A stretch of 17,975 nucleotides of DNA, taken from Atkinsonella hypoxylon. Its lineage: Eukaryota > Ascomycota > Sordariomycetes > Hypocreales > Clavicipitaceae. Every line of letters starts with the position of its first letter. The stretch's first letter is position 1. The stretch is taken from assembly GCA_000729835.1 (NCBI GenBank), contig JFHB01000353.1, positions 1 to 17,975 of the forward strand. Reading direction: 5' to 3'. The translations under genes and the position numbers were made by a program. The notes below the pieces were generated by a model. The model was not told the DNA's origin. It saw only the letters and a list, made by a program, of their open reading frames with translations, and ran no database searches. Shown here piece by piece: positions 1-8,811 of this stretch.

Positions 1-475
1 CTAGGCATATACAGAATGCACAGTGTATTAGTGCGAATTAACATTTTTATATTTAGTGGTATATACACTAATATATAGTAGTATAGTACTAATATATATC
101 TAGTGGTATAGTGCACTAATATATATCTAGTGGTATAGTGCACTAATATATATCTAGTGGTATAGTGCACTAATATATATCTAGTGGTATAGTGCACTAA
201 TATCTAGTGGTATAGTGCACTAATATATATCTAGTAGTATAGTGCACTAATATATATCTAGTGGTATAGTGCACTAATATCTAGTGGTATAGTGCACTAA
301 TACCTAGTAGTATAGTGCTATAGAAATGCACTCTAGATCTCTTGCTTAGAAATTAATACTGTATGCCCAGCATATACTCAGTATATACTGGGCATATGCC
401 ATTCTGCCTAAATCTACACCCGCTCTGGCTCCACTCTGGACCAATCTACACATACGCTGGACCTGAGATTTACTG
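1..475 (+). mobile_element. MITE-like element copy 1 (left end outside window)
   Basis: This is a non-coding, AT-rich repeat. Its right end (positions 412-475) is nearly the exact reverse complement of the start of copy 3 (17703-17763), about 60 bp with roughly 5 mismatches, so the family has long terminal inverted repeats beginning CAGTAAATCTCAGG. The final CTG is followed by TA, as expected for a TA target duplication. Internal blocks shared with copy 3 are the stretch with TTAGTGCGAATTAA near 31-43 and the block around 330-361 containing AGATCTCTTGCTTAG. A perfect 9-bp hairpin (362-370 with 388-396) lies near the right end. By comparison with copy 3 roughly 95 bp are missing on the left. 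No transposase is encoded, so it would be non-autonomous. The superfamily is unproven. Confidence 0.75.
78..321. repeat. Minisatellite, 21-bp core with AT spacers
   Basis: The core CTAGTGGTATAGTGCACTAAT starts at 100, 127, 154, 181, 204, 231, 258 and 281, with a degenerate copy before 100 and a partial one at 304. Spacers are ATATAT or the shorter AT/AC, so the period is 27 or 23 bp. One core (231) has G to A at its seventh base. Each core contains the perfect palindrome TAGTGCACTA. The array sits inside MITE-like copy 1, and copy 3 carries only about one unit at the equivalent place, so the array expanded within this copy. Confidence 0.95.
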
Positions 476-2008
476 TACACCCGCTTTACGTCACAGAGAC
501 CCACAGCTTGAGAATTTTCAACAGTCGCTTGGGCAAGCCGTCAGATGTAATTATTATGCAATTCTTAGTCTCACTTTATCCGAGTCCCAGACCAAATAGT
601 ATTAACGGCTTTTTTTTTGTTTCAACTCCGTCGTCGAGGTGGCGCACAAAGTATAAGAAATTGGCAACGGTCAACCTTCAGACTCCTGAGGCTCATCGAG
701 CAGCCCAGCTAGCCAATCAAGATATCAGATATTCCGAGGGTGTCCTGAGAGTTGCTTTAAGTTCCCTGTGCTGACGCCATATCCTCTGGGTAACGCGATT
801 TGGGGGGGAAATCGGCTTGCAACGTGCGCTGGTATCGTGGCTGACGATGACCGCATCAGGGTCTGGGCTGTGATACAAAAGGCTATTAGACGCGAATAGT
901 ATTTGTCGACGAATCAAATGAGACAAAAGTTGGGAAATCGAATCTGGAAGCTAGTCCGGGACGAGGCGGGGCGAAGAAGCTTATGAATTATAATACAGCT
1001 CGCTCGTCAACATGTATGCCAGTCATCTCTTGCCCTACGTAATGCTCCGTATTAGCTGCAGTGCAGCTCGGGATATCGATGAAGCGTAAGTGGAAGGTCG
1101 AGAGGTTGATTGTTAATTCATGAATATGGACTTGGCCAAGCTAGGAAAGCCGAGGGCATCGTCAGCTGGTGGTAAAAAATGTGAGAACCACGACACAACG
1201 CACAGGCAAGTCAGCATCAGCACCAGCATCAGCACCAGCATCAGCAGGTGCCCACCAATGCCGCGCAATTCACACGAGCTAGCCAGACAAGGGAGGCCAG
1301 CCGGCCGTAGCTACGCAGCACCTGCTCGCCGCCTCCCTAGAGCTGTTCGCACCTGCTTCCAAACATGTCCCCAGTTCCAATCGGCCTAGTCACGGTAAAG
1401 TTCTTTCCTGCCCTAGCCCTGTGAGCATCACTCTAGTCTGCGCCTACCGAATGACCAGGCTGCTTCACCCTCCCTACCGCTCTTAAACCAGGCAGAACGA
1501 AGAATGACGAACTTCGAGGAGGAAGCAAACACCATTTACACATACACCGTACATACACTGTACATATAACACATCAAGAACATCAGCGACACGGCGCGGC
1601 CCAAGACCGGACTCCTTCCTAATGGGTTCCGACCTCGAGCTGCTACCACCTCGTCCAGGTTCTCGTCCTCATCCCTGACTTCACTGACAAGTCTAATAAA
1701 GGGCTGCCAACTACCGAGCAGTGACTTAAATCCCGAAACCCGAACGAAGTGGTCCCCAGCTTGTAAAGATCACAACTCTTCTTACAAAGTCTCAAATACT
1801 AAGGGACGTTAGAAGCTGTGGGGGCGACTATCAATAACCACATTTCTTAGCGCTGCATCCTTATGCCTCTCAGCCGACGCGCATAATGAGGCTGAAGCTA
1901 GTACGGGCAATATCTGCAAAGAGCCCACCATCCTGCTAGTGGCTGCTACTCTACTGTGCTGAGACCGAAATTGGAAATGCAAAACCGCCTATGCTCTTCT
2001 GGGGTCGG
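476..2008. other. Non-coding stretch, no gene recognised
   Basis: I find no convincing gene. The longest frames here are under 90 codons. One plus-strand frame ending at 774 looks protein-like over its last 45 codons (640-774), but I do not recognise it. Around 1212-1247 there is a short CAG/CAC repeat, listed separately. From 1531 to 1570 short ACATACAC/GTACAT motifs recur without a clean period. It may hold decayed genes too altered to identify by eye. Confidence 0.5.
1212..1247 (+). repeat. Three copies of a 12-bp CAG-rich repeat
   Basis: The unit CAGCATCAGCAC is present three times head to tail, the last ending in G instead of C. It lies in an open frame of 89 codons, where it would encode an alternating Ser-Ile/Ser-Thr run, but nothing else supports that frame as a gene. 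Confidence 0.85.
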
Positions 2009-2014
2009 TTAACA

Positions 2015-2038
2015 TAACCCTAATCCTAACTCTAACCG
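2015..2038 (-). repeat. Degenerate telomere-like hexamers (interstitial)
   Basis: Four successive hexamers read TAACCC, TAATCC, TAACTC and TAACCG. The first is an exact CCCTAA-type telomere unit and the others differ by one base each. The run is flanked by ordinary sequence and is only 24 bp long, so it is not a chromosome end. It may be a relic of break repair, an old subtelomere, or chance. Confidence 0.35.
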
Positions 2039-3790
2039 CTACTAGCATGGTTGGTATGTATGTAAGACTTTGAACAGCTCGATTTGAACAGCATTCCTGC
2101 AATGCTATATGGTTTCACCCACCGGTTTGAGCAGCCTCGCATGGTCTTCCATGACACAACAGACGGGTTGTTGCAAGTTCTATGAGACAAGCTGTTACAC
2201 CGGACGCAGGGACAGAAATCGTCCGAGACTACATCCTACGTTGTCAAGCAACGAGACGGGATGGTGGGCGGTGTTTCTGTGTTATTTCTAGGGGTTGCTA
2301 ATTGCATTGAGCCTGCCAGGTACTATGTCGCAATTATTTCTCAAGATTTCATGCTGTTGCGGGATAGGGTACCATAACTCCAACCAGTTGCGCAATAACA
2401 AATCTTGAATCTGACGTCAAACGTAGGTCCTAGGCAATTGATTGGCCAGACGCTTGGAGGGCCGTCAATTCTGCCTCGCCCGCCGCGCTGACGGTGGAAC
2501 GAGAGCATCATCACACTACGGCGAAACCGACAGGGACCGAATGCGTTTGGAGATTAACCTCGGCTGAGAGAGAGAATCGCCAAGTTTAGTGTTCGGAATT
2601 GAATGGTCCAGGCACATTGACAGTCCCACCAAGACCCCAGGTTCTATTGTATTCGTTTGGCAATTTCCACAGGAGTCGCCAAAATCTCCCCGATTTTGGC
2701 TATTTGCGAGAATATTTCAGTGGATCACCTTTGCTACATTGAGACGTCATAGTGTGTCATGGCGGGACGACTACGCTTTGATCTGATTGACGGTGTGGTC
2801 ACAGTCTAACAGCGTTGCAGATGATGGCCGATTTTGCCGGCCGGCTCTCCACGTCTATATTCCCTGAGGCCACGTGTGACGATTGCTTCGTCTATGGGTA
2901 GCATACATGCATGGCACAACAAGTCGGCGCCTTGGAATGCCCCAGGTCGTGCTCATGTCGCTCGCTTCCCACGGTTTGAGTCGATGCCGTGCACAAACCA
3001 GCAGGGTTCCTGGACTACTATGCCCTTGGTCATGGCGACACTAATGTATGTTTTTCCTGTTTCTATCTCGAGATTATTGGTTGTGCAGGGCCTTATCTGC
3101 TGGTTCGATCAAGCGGCAACAAGTACGCCATTTAATCACTATAATTTGAGCCACATAGCTTTTCGTTGTGTTGAATTGTCTGCGAGTGTATGGACTGTAG
3201 CATTGAGCTCCATGTATGAGCCTAGGGTAAGCTGTCCTCAACCACTATTTCCCTTGTTAATAATATTTGGCGGCTCCGGCGGCCGATTCGACAATAGCAT
3301 AACGGCTGGTGCTTGACTCGATCATCAGCTGATAGGACACGACGAACAATCACTTTGCTACCTAGAACCTATTTCACGTGAGCCAGAAGGCATCTGAAAT
3401 TTTCTTTCGACTAGACAGAAGAAAATGCAGACAGAGGCGGTATAACCTTCTCGTTTCGCCAGTAAGGCTATTACGGTACACGAGTGCCCGACCTGAAAGA
3501 AAAAATGCCACTGTTTCAATGACGGCTACCAACTAAATCTAAAAAAAGAGGCATAATAAAAACAAAATATAGAGCCGGTAACATACAATCGTGCATTTAC
3601 TATTGTTGCTGCATCTACGGATACTACAAGCTCTTCTAAATGCTTGGCTGCTCATTCTCGCTGCCCTCAGTGGAGGCGTAGGTTTTATCCTGTTAAAAAG
3701 AAGGGTGCACATCTCCTTGTGTGCAAAATCTTTCGTGATTGTTGGCTGGCGGCGAACGTTAAGTACTGGTGCGGCCGACTTGTTCGGCCT
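2039..3790. other. No gene recognised; possible coding remnants
   Basis: No known family is recognised. Two plus-strand stretches look protein-like. One is a frame from 2102 to 2374, interrupted once by TGA at about 2200. The other is a frame from 2824, holding two in-frame stops and ending near 3045 at a GTATGT donor-like site. A CAG acceptor-like site follows at 3088, after which an open frame runs to 3316. The implied intron would be 43 bp. Both resemble decayed genes like the recognisable ones downstream, but I cannot assign either. Confidence 0.25.
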
Positions 3791-3799
3791 AGTGTAAAG

Positions 3800-3872
3800 T
3801 ATAAAAAGACAGCGTTTCCTCCGCTCGATCCAACTCTCCCCTTTGCTCTTCCATTCTTACCTTGAAAGCATT
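3800..3872 (+). promoter_or_regulatory. TATA box and CT-rich leader of the sirtuin pseudogene
   Basis: TATAAAAAG begins at 3800, about 70 bp before the ATG at 3873. The interval from about 3815 to 3860 is strongly pyrimidine-rich, as is common just upstream of fungal start codons. Its position fits a core promoter of the decayed sirtuin gene that follows. Whether it is still transcribed is unknown. Confidence 0.5.
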
Positions 3873-4794
3873 ATGTTTTGCGTGTACCCCAACTCACATA
3901 CTGAGCTAAACACCATAGCATTTGCTCTGGAATATGCTGAAAGGATGGTCGGAGCGGGAATAAGCATTTCTGCAGGCATTCCGGTGAGTTTCTCCAGTCC
4001 AAGCCATGCTTTTATATGCTAATTGTTCAGGATTTCCGGCCCGAGAACGGCTTACATTCACTCAGAATACTATTTAATATCTAGAGCTTAGGGCCGAACA
4101 ATCGTAACATATTTCTCGCACAGCTTGCTAGGCTTCATCGCTGAGCACGCATTGCAGAGCCAACAATAACCCACGATTTCCTTCTGACTCTTAGAAGAAA
4201 GGGGCAACTACTCTAATGCTGCACTCAAAATTTCGATATTCTTGAGAGCAAAGCTAGTCTTTCTGCAGGAATATCGAAGGACAACGTTTGTATTCCCCTT
4301 TATGGCGATCTCCGCATGCTACAGTGTAGCTTCTGCTAGAAATCTGTCGATTGGAGGCCTCACGAGTCCACGATATTAGCTGGTATTACTTCTACGTGCA
4401 CCTTCTGCACTAAAAGGAGCGAGAGGTGAACCAGACTTAGAAAGCAATCTATCTCAGCAGGTTATTTACGACTAGAGCTTGTGCTATTAGACGAGGAGCA
4501 TCCCTACGTGGAGACGATCGGAACTCTTACTACGAAAGACCTAAGGTCGCGGCCCGATTTCTTACTCATCCTTAGCTTAGGTCCGTTCATTATACTGCAC
4601 AGTTAGCCAAGGAATTTTCTAAGGCGGTTATTTACAACCATAGAGCAGTTGTCAACATCACTCCACTACATTAAAACCATTAGAGCGAATTGGTCACCTA
4701 AACAGTGCAGTGGGATTGTAATAGTTGGGTCACTGATCTGCAGAAACGAATGGCAGGTGTGCAAAAGACAGAAAGTGTTCCTGAATGTCTTTAA
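3873..4794 (+). pseudogene. Sirtuin (Sir2 family, Hst3/Hst4-like) pseudogene
   Basis: The intact ancestor would be an NAD-dependent protein deacylase. Exon 1 (3873-3983, 37 codons) ends in the NAD-binding motif GAGISISAGIP. A 47-bp GT..AG intron (3984-4030, branch-like GCTAAT at 4018) joins it in frame to DFR at 4031. The same frame then gives the TQNFD form of the TQN motif (4223), two CxxC pairs of the zinc module (CSFC near 4326, CTFC near 4399) and LLDEEHP near 4485. After a frameshift near 4605 come KEFSKAV and WDCNSWVTDLQKR, a typical Hst3/4-class tail. In-frame stops lie at 4082, 4142, 4214, 4337, 4427 and 4604, with more in the tail frame. The region after DFR is shorter than usual for the family. 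Family identity is firm; the Hst3/4 subclass is my judgement. Confidence 0.85.
3984..4030 (+). other. Relict intron of the sirtuin pseudogene
   Basis: The donor GTGAGT follows CCG and the acceptor TTCAG precedes GATTTCCGG. Removing these 47 bp rejoins the invariant GAGIS..AGIPDFR motif exactly in frame, which strongly supports a former spliceosomal intron. A branch-like GCTAAT lies 8 bp before the acceptor end. Confidence 0.8.
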
Positions 4795-5089
4795 AGCCCT
4801 ATTTCCGTAGTGTCAGAGTATTCACAACTAGCCACTAGTAGGAGAAAGGTTCCCTAGGGCAGTAAGGACAATTCTGTTGTTTTAGATTAAGCTCTTAGGG
4901 GATATAATAAGCATTTCAATTTATGCACATTGTTGACTTTGAAAGAGAACATTGCAACTTACCGCTATTGGCCCATCACGCGTCGCAGTTGGCACTTCCA
5001 TGCTCTGATTCGCTGCCGCTCCCCATCACGTGTGCTGAAACAATTAGCAATGTGTAATTGCTAGCAGTTTAGCCAATATGTTATTGGAC

Positions 5090-5645
5090 TCGAAATTGGT
5101 GCAATGAGGCATTCCAAGTCATGAAGACTCTCCCAACCCGAAATTTTACGTTTGCCCGTGTGGCCTGCGGGAAGCAACCAAGGTTTATGCCGCCGGAATA
5201 CTTAAGAATGGTTTGGACGTGTGGGAAAAAAGATTGCCTAGTTGGCTGCGGTAGAGGCCAATACTTCTGGATTCTCTTGCTACCTATTTCCAAACGCTGA
5301 ATGAAGTCGGAAAGCAATCTATATCAGCAGGTCATTGCGACTAGATATTAGTCTGTTGGACGAGGAGCATCTCCACAGGGAGACGATTGAAACTATTACT
5401 ACAAAGACCTAACGCCCCGTTCCGATGTCCTACTTATCCTTAGCTAGACTTTAGTCCGAAATAGGCCTATACAGTTAGCTAATAAGTTTTTAAAGGCAAT
5501 TCTTTGCAACAAAGGGACAACTGTAGCTGTTAAGGTCAGCCGTACTGGAACAAGATAACTACCTACAAAGTGCAGTGGGACTGTGATAGTTAGTTAATGA
5601 TCTAAAGAAGCGAATGGAAATTGTGAGAATTGCTATAGACATTCG
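5090..5645 (+). pseudogene. Second sirtuin pseudogene fragment
   Basis: From about 5309 to 5620 the DNA aligns with 4439-4755 of the first sirtuin pseudogene at what looks like 65-75% identity by eye. It shares the GAAAGCAATCTAT..TCAGCAGG start, the GACGAGGAGCAT block (LLDEEH) and the CAGTGGGAcTGT block (QWDC). Upstream, TRNF near 5131 may correspond to the TQNF motif, and a short frame reading LAAVEA near 5240 fits the zinc-module region. The tail reads NDLKKRME. Stops and frameshifts are numerous, and the GAGIS half is not visible, so this is a fragment. The two copies are in the same orientation about 870 bp apart, which suggests an old tandem duplication. Confidence 0.65.
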
Positions 5646-5916
5646 CGAAAGTCTTGATAATACTATGTGTTTGGGATAAGGAGCGCTCTTACTTGGATGT
5701 GGAAAGAGGGCGATTGAGCCGTTAACATAAACCTATTGCTTCGGAAGTTTAAAGCAAGGCATATATGATGAGTCAAAGTGCTATTGTCGGTGTACCCACG
5801 ACGAGGGCCTTGATGCTAGAGCAGCTGCAAGCTACGTCGCAGAGGAGATGCAGGCCGGCAGCTGGAGCGACACGGGGATGCGCATTGGGCTTTCCTAGCC
5901 AGCTAAACCAACGGGG
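5646..5916. other. Short unassigned stretch before MITE-like copy 2
   Basis: A plus-strand frame from about 5766 to 5896 looks protein-like, with several cysteines near its start and an alanine-rich helix-like middle, then a TAG. I do not recognise it. It stops just before the repeat at 5917, so the insertion may have cut a gene here. Confidence 0.25.
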
Positions 5917-6165
5917 TTCCAGCAAATCTCAGGTCCAACCTATCTGCGTGAGGGTCCAATGTTTTAGGCAGAATAGTATATGCCCTGCATATACTCAGCA
6001 TATAGTGTATATATACTGCTTTGTTATGTAGAATGTTCTAGTAAGCAAGATTTCTAGAGTGTATAGAGCGTGTATATATAGAGTATATACTAAGTATAAA
6101 AGTGTTAATTCGCACTAATACACTATAGGATCTTATATATACTTAGTATATACTTAGTATATGCA
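5917..6165 (-). mobile_element. MITE-like element copy 2 (inverted, degenerate)
   Basis: The stretch starts GGGGTTCCAGCAAATCTCAGGTCCA, matching the terminus of copy 3 with one change in the CAGTAAATC motif. It then continues in the opposite orientation to copy 1: AGGCAGAATAGTATATGCC near 5968, a decayed form of the AGATCTCTTGCTTAG block near 6040-6056, and TTAATTCGCACTAATA at 6105-6120. It has no minisatellite array. A perfect 16-bp inverted repeat (6083-6098 and 6138-6153) could form a hairpin. The outer end beyond 6165 is not clear; a terminal repeat there is absent or too decayed to see. Confidence 0.65.
6083..6153. repeat. AT-rich inverted repeat (hairpin)
   Basis: The arm GTATATACTAAGTATA (6083-6098) is perfectly complementary to 6138-6153, with a 39-nt loop. 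The loop contains the TTAATTCGCACTAATA block conserved in all three copies of the element. The second arm continues into a further TATACTTAGTATA unit. Confidence 0.85.
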
Positions 6166-6648
6166 AAAGTCTTTACTGCCTGCCTAATTAGGCCATCTTA
6201 TGGCCCCACCTGGACCCTTACACTCTTCCCCAAACCAACTCTGGCGATCCACTTTTATAGTCCCGCCCTTTTTTAAGTAGTTTATAGTTAGTTAGGGTAA
6301 CTTTTTGGTTTAAAAGTGGAGATTTGACAGACTTTTGAAGTGGCACTGTAGGTTGTCCGTAAGTTTAACAGACTAACTAGCCACCACATGATCTATTAGA
6401 ACCACTGCACTACACAATTTTCCGCCGGCGGACAAGCTAACAATCGAAGGTACAGACTGGTACAAATCTGGCCTGTTTCCTTTCATTCCGCACATCCATG
6501 TCGCTGAATTTTATTCCTTGTTACAACAATCCCACAGCATCACATGCTGAATTTTTCCAACACGTATTCCTACATCACACTATTACCGAAATCATTACCA
6601 CTCTTGGCCTATTACACTATGTTTTAGCAAGAAACAATGGAACTTAAC
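6166..6648. other. Intergenic, no gene seen
   Basis: No supported coding frame is present. A small imperfect dyad (CCACTTTTA near 6249 and TAAAAGTGG near 6311) encloses a stretch rich in TTAGTTAG. The rest is unremarkable and may hold the upstream region of the F-box-like pseudogene that starts at 6649. Confidence 0.5.
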
Positions 6649-7969
6649 ATGGGGTGGCTTGCCTAGAGACATCCGGCTTCTCATCCTTGAAGCCCTAATG
6701 CAAGACGGTTGCGCACTGGGTCTCTTAGCCACAGTGTCTCGGGAGTGGCAAATAGAACTCGAGTGATATAACTTTGCACGAATCAAGCTGACACCATCGC
6801 GCCTCGTTGATTTTAGGTCAATAATTCATCGCAATCGGGCTCTTGTTGGCTATATATCTGGTTCTGCCCGATTCCCCTCCAGATATACGAGGAGGAGAAG
6901 GTAGTGGTGGTATAGAGCAGACGGTGTTTAAAAAGGTCTATAATGATCCTCAACATGGCTGGGTTGCTGGTTTTCGACACTCGGCTCCGTCTCCAGCGGC
7001 TATCCGCAAAGTTTTCCATTCGATTATGGAAGAGAGACCGTTTGATAGTGAGCAGTTGGGGCGCCAATGGTGGGACTAGCTTCCATCAGTCCCGGCGGTG
7101 ACCAGTGTACTTCTCCGGCAACAGAACCACCGGAGATGGAGGCCGGGATCGCTTTCACATATGCTTGCCCGTTTTCCCAGACTACAGGAAGTCCACTACA
7201 AGCATTGGAGGGAATGGGACTCTATGCAGAGGCAAATAGACAGAGGAGGAGTATTGATTGTCGCATGCCTGCCCGAGTTGTTGCTCGCTCGCTCTCATTT
7301 CTACAGGGACTCTGGGGTCTAATACTCCGCATCCGTCATCTAGATTTAAAATATGTTTTCTGTTTTCTCCCACTTTGGGAAAATAGTCTCAAGAGACTTG
7401 TGGTCTTTGAAAACTTTAATCAACAGTACCCGGCCATCATGCAGCGATTCCTGCTTGGGGTTGACTTGGCTGAATGCGATATTCTTCGCAACCCAGCCCC
7501 GGCTGTTAGCCGCTGGGTTGCACGCGCCAGCCTTATGCTTGAGCACCTCGTAGCATCTTTCATGGTAGATGCTAGCCATTTCTTCAAGATAGAACCCTCT
7601 TGGGAGTGGCCAAACCTAACCTCGCTTGTGCTTACTTCAAAATTACTGGTGCCTGACGAGAATTCGACCGAGATTGGAGCCATGCTTCAGTACCAGGCGT
7701 TCCGCCGCATACAGCAAGCTATGATTTCTTGGAGAGGCACATGGAAATTGACCATGGGACCATCTACAATCCAGGCTTGGGAAGCCGTCGTACACCAGTA
7801 TGACTGTTGGAGACTTGATTGGGCTCAGGAATGGCTGGACGAAGCTGCCATCGAGTCTCCCAGTGACGCAATTCACTACCTAATGCTTTCAGGCCAGGTT
7901 ATTCGGCCCATCTCGTTGCAGCAGATTCAGATGAAACAGAAAGCTCTGGAGGGCGTGCAGACCGTGTAA
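6649..7969 (+). pseudogene. F-box/DUF6546-like protein pseudogene
   Basis: Intact members of this large, poorly characterised fungal family have an N-terminal F-box-like segment (LP.EIR..IL) and a C-terminal domain I believe is DUF6546; a ubiquitin-ligase adaptor role is only assumed. Visible here are LPRDIRLLILEAL (6659 on), ATVSREWQ and NFARIKLTPSRL. Then come HGWVAGFRHSAP, LLRQQNHRRW and RLQEVHY, and finally LKRLVVFENFNQQYPAIMQ and DASHFFKIEPSWEWPNLT, to the stop at 7967. Damage: a one-base insertion near 6659, TGA at 6764 and a large deletion after about 6865. There is also TAG at 7077 (between WWD and LP), a frame change between about 7225 and 7330, and a likely in-frame deletion near 7690 (MLQ to YQAF), judged from memory of relatives. 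The last 210 codons are otherwise open. TAG and TGA here fit CAG and CGA ancestors. Confidence 0.85.
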
Positions 7970-8503
7970 GACTGAGACGTTCGGAGCAGCCTTGGCTTGT
8001 GTTGTGTTAGTGCGTTTCACGAGAGGTGGGAATCTGACAGGGTAGATGAATCCGTGGCTCGAATGCACAGCGGGAGTTGTAGAAGGAGATGGAGAGAATC
8101 CCAGGCCTTTCGGCCGCTTCTAGAAGCAAATGATGAAGTAAAAATGGAAGCCCGCGATGAAACTGGTGCAAACGCGCTGCATTACCTAGTGAAACACCTT
8201 TGGCCAGCAGACAGCTCTGGTTAGCAAATACTAGACACTTATTTACTTAGCTCACAAACAGGCTTCATTATCAGATTTTCGACTTTGCTGTGGCCTGAAG
8301 GAAAAGGGTTCCATTTGATGATGCGTGGGCGAACGAGCAAGCTTATAGCCGCTAGGCTAGTCATCAGTGTGCTGCTGTCGCTGTGTGTTTCATGGGAGGC
8401 TTTTTCTGCTTATACCAGGCCACATCATCTTTTTACAAGCCCTATTAGGTCGTTTTCTTCGGGTTTGAGGCCTGCACTCCCCACCAACTTTTAGCATAGC
8501 TCG
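7970..8503. other. Intergenic with a weak ankyrin-like scrap
   Basis: A plus-strand frame from 7997 to 8224 contains, at about 8117-8190, a segment with the spacing of an ankyrin repeat: LLEAN, then EARDETGANALHYLV. One partial repeat is too little to call a gene, and no neighbouring repeat is seen. The rest shows nothing I can support. The scrap may be a fourth decayed gene in this stretch. Confidence 0.25.
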
Positions 8504-8772
8504 ATGGTGCACGGTCACATCTTTGTTGTCGGGAACGACGGCCTATGCCCGTACGAATACCAGGAGTCTCCCTTGCCGGATATTTCTTCCGTCGGTAGCG
8601 GCTTCTTGGAGGACTTCATCAATTATGTCGTCAAGCAAGGCATCACCGGTCTCATTGGTCTCCAGGTCCTCGACGACAGCACGGGTCACTCGGAGCTTAT
8701 TTTGGAGCAGGCGACAGTCATGTTGGACTCCACGACGCTGAAAGGATGTGTTGCGACAAGGACCACTGGTTC
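8504..8772 (+). pseudogene. 5' fragment of an uncharacterised fungal gene
   Basis: From the ATG at 8504 about 89 codons look like genuine protein. They start MVHGHIFVVGND, with PYEYQESPLPD, then IGLQVLDD, LILEQATVMLD and KGCVATRTTG at the end. The pattern resembles a family of short fungal proteins of unknown function that I recall only vaguely, in which the sequence continues past TTG with a conserved half. Here the continuation is lost: a donor-like GTATGT follows at 8773, and the 3' end of the minus-strand kinase pseudogene begins 40 bp later at 8812. The open frame runs on to 9055, but only as the antisense of the kinase remnant. I therefore read this as a gene truncated at or inside its first intron. 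Confidence 0.5.
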
Positions 8773-8811
8773 GTATGTCAATCAGTTGCTAAATGAGTTG
8801 TATACGACGTG

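Noticed and set aside
100..303. CRISPR-like array of regularly spaced repeats
   Set aside because: The spacers are only 2-6 bp of AT and identical to one another; this is a minisatellite in eukaryotic DNA.
3098..3115. GGTTCGATC as the T-arm of a tRNA gene
   Set aside because: No acceptor stem, D-arm or anticodon stem can be built around it and the B-box ending CC is missing.
3591..3865. Overlapping 68- and 73-codon plus-strand frames upstream of the sirtuin pseudogene
   Set aside because: They overlap each other in different frames, run across the TATA box and CT-rich leader, and match no family I know.
7067..7969. A 300-codon frame as an intact gene
   Set aside because: Its first 60 or so codons are in the wrong frame relative to the conserved LLRQQNHRRW segment; only the 3' part is family-like. 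It is the tail of a pseudogene.
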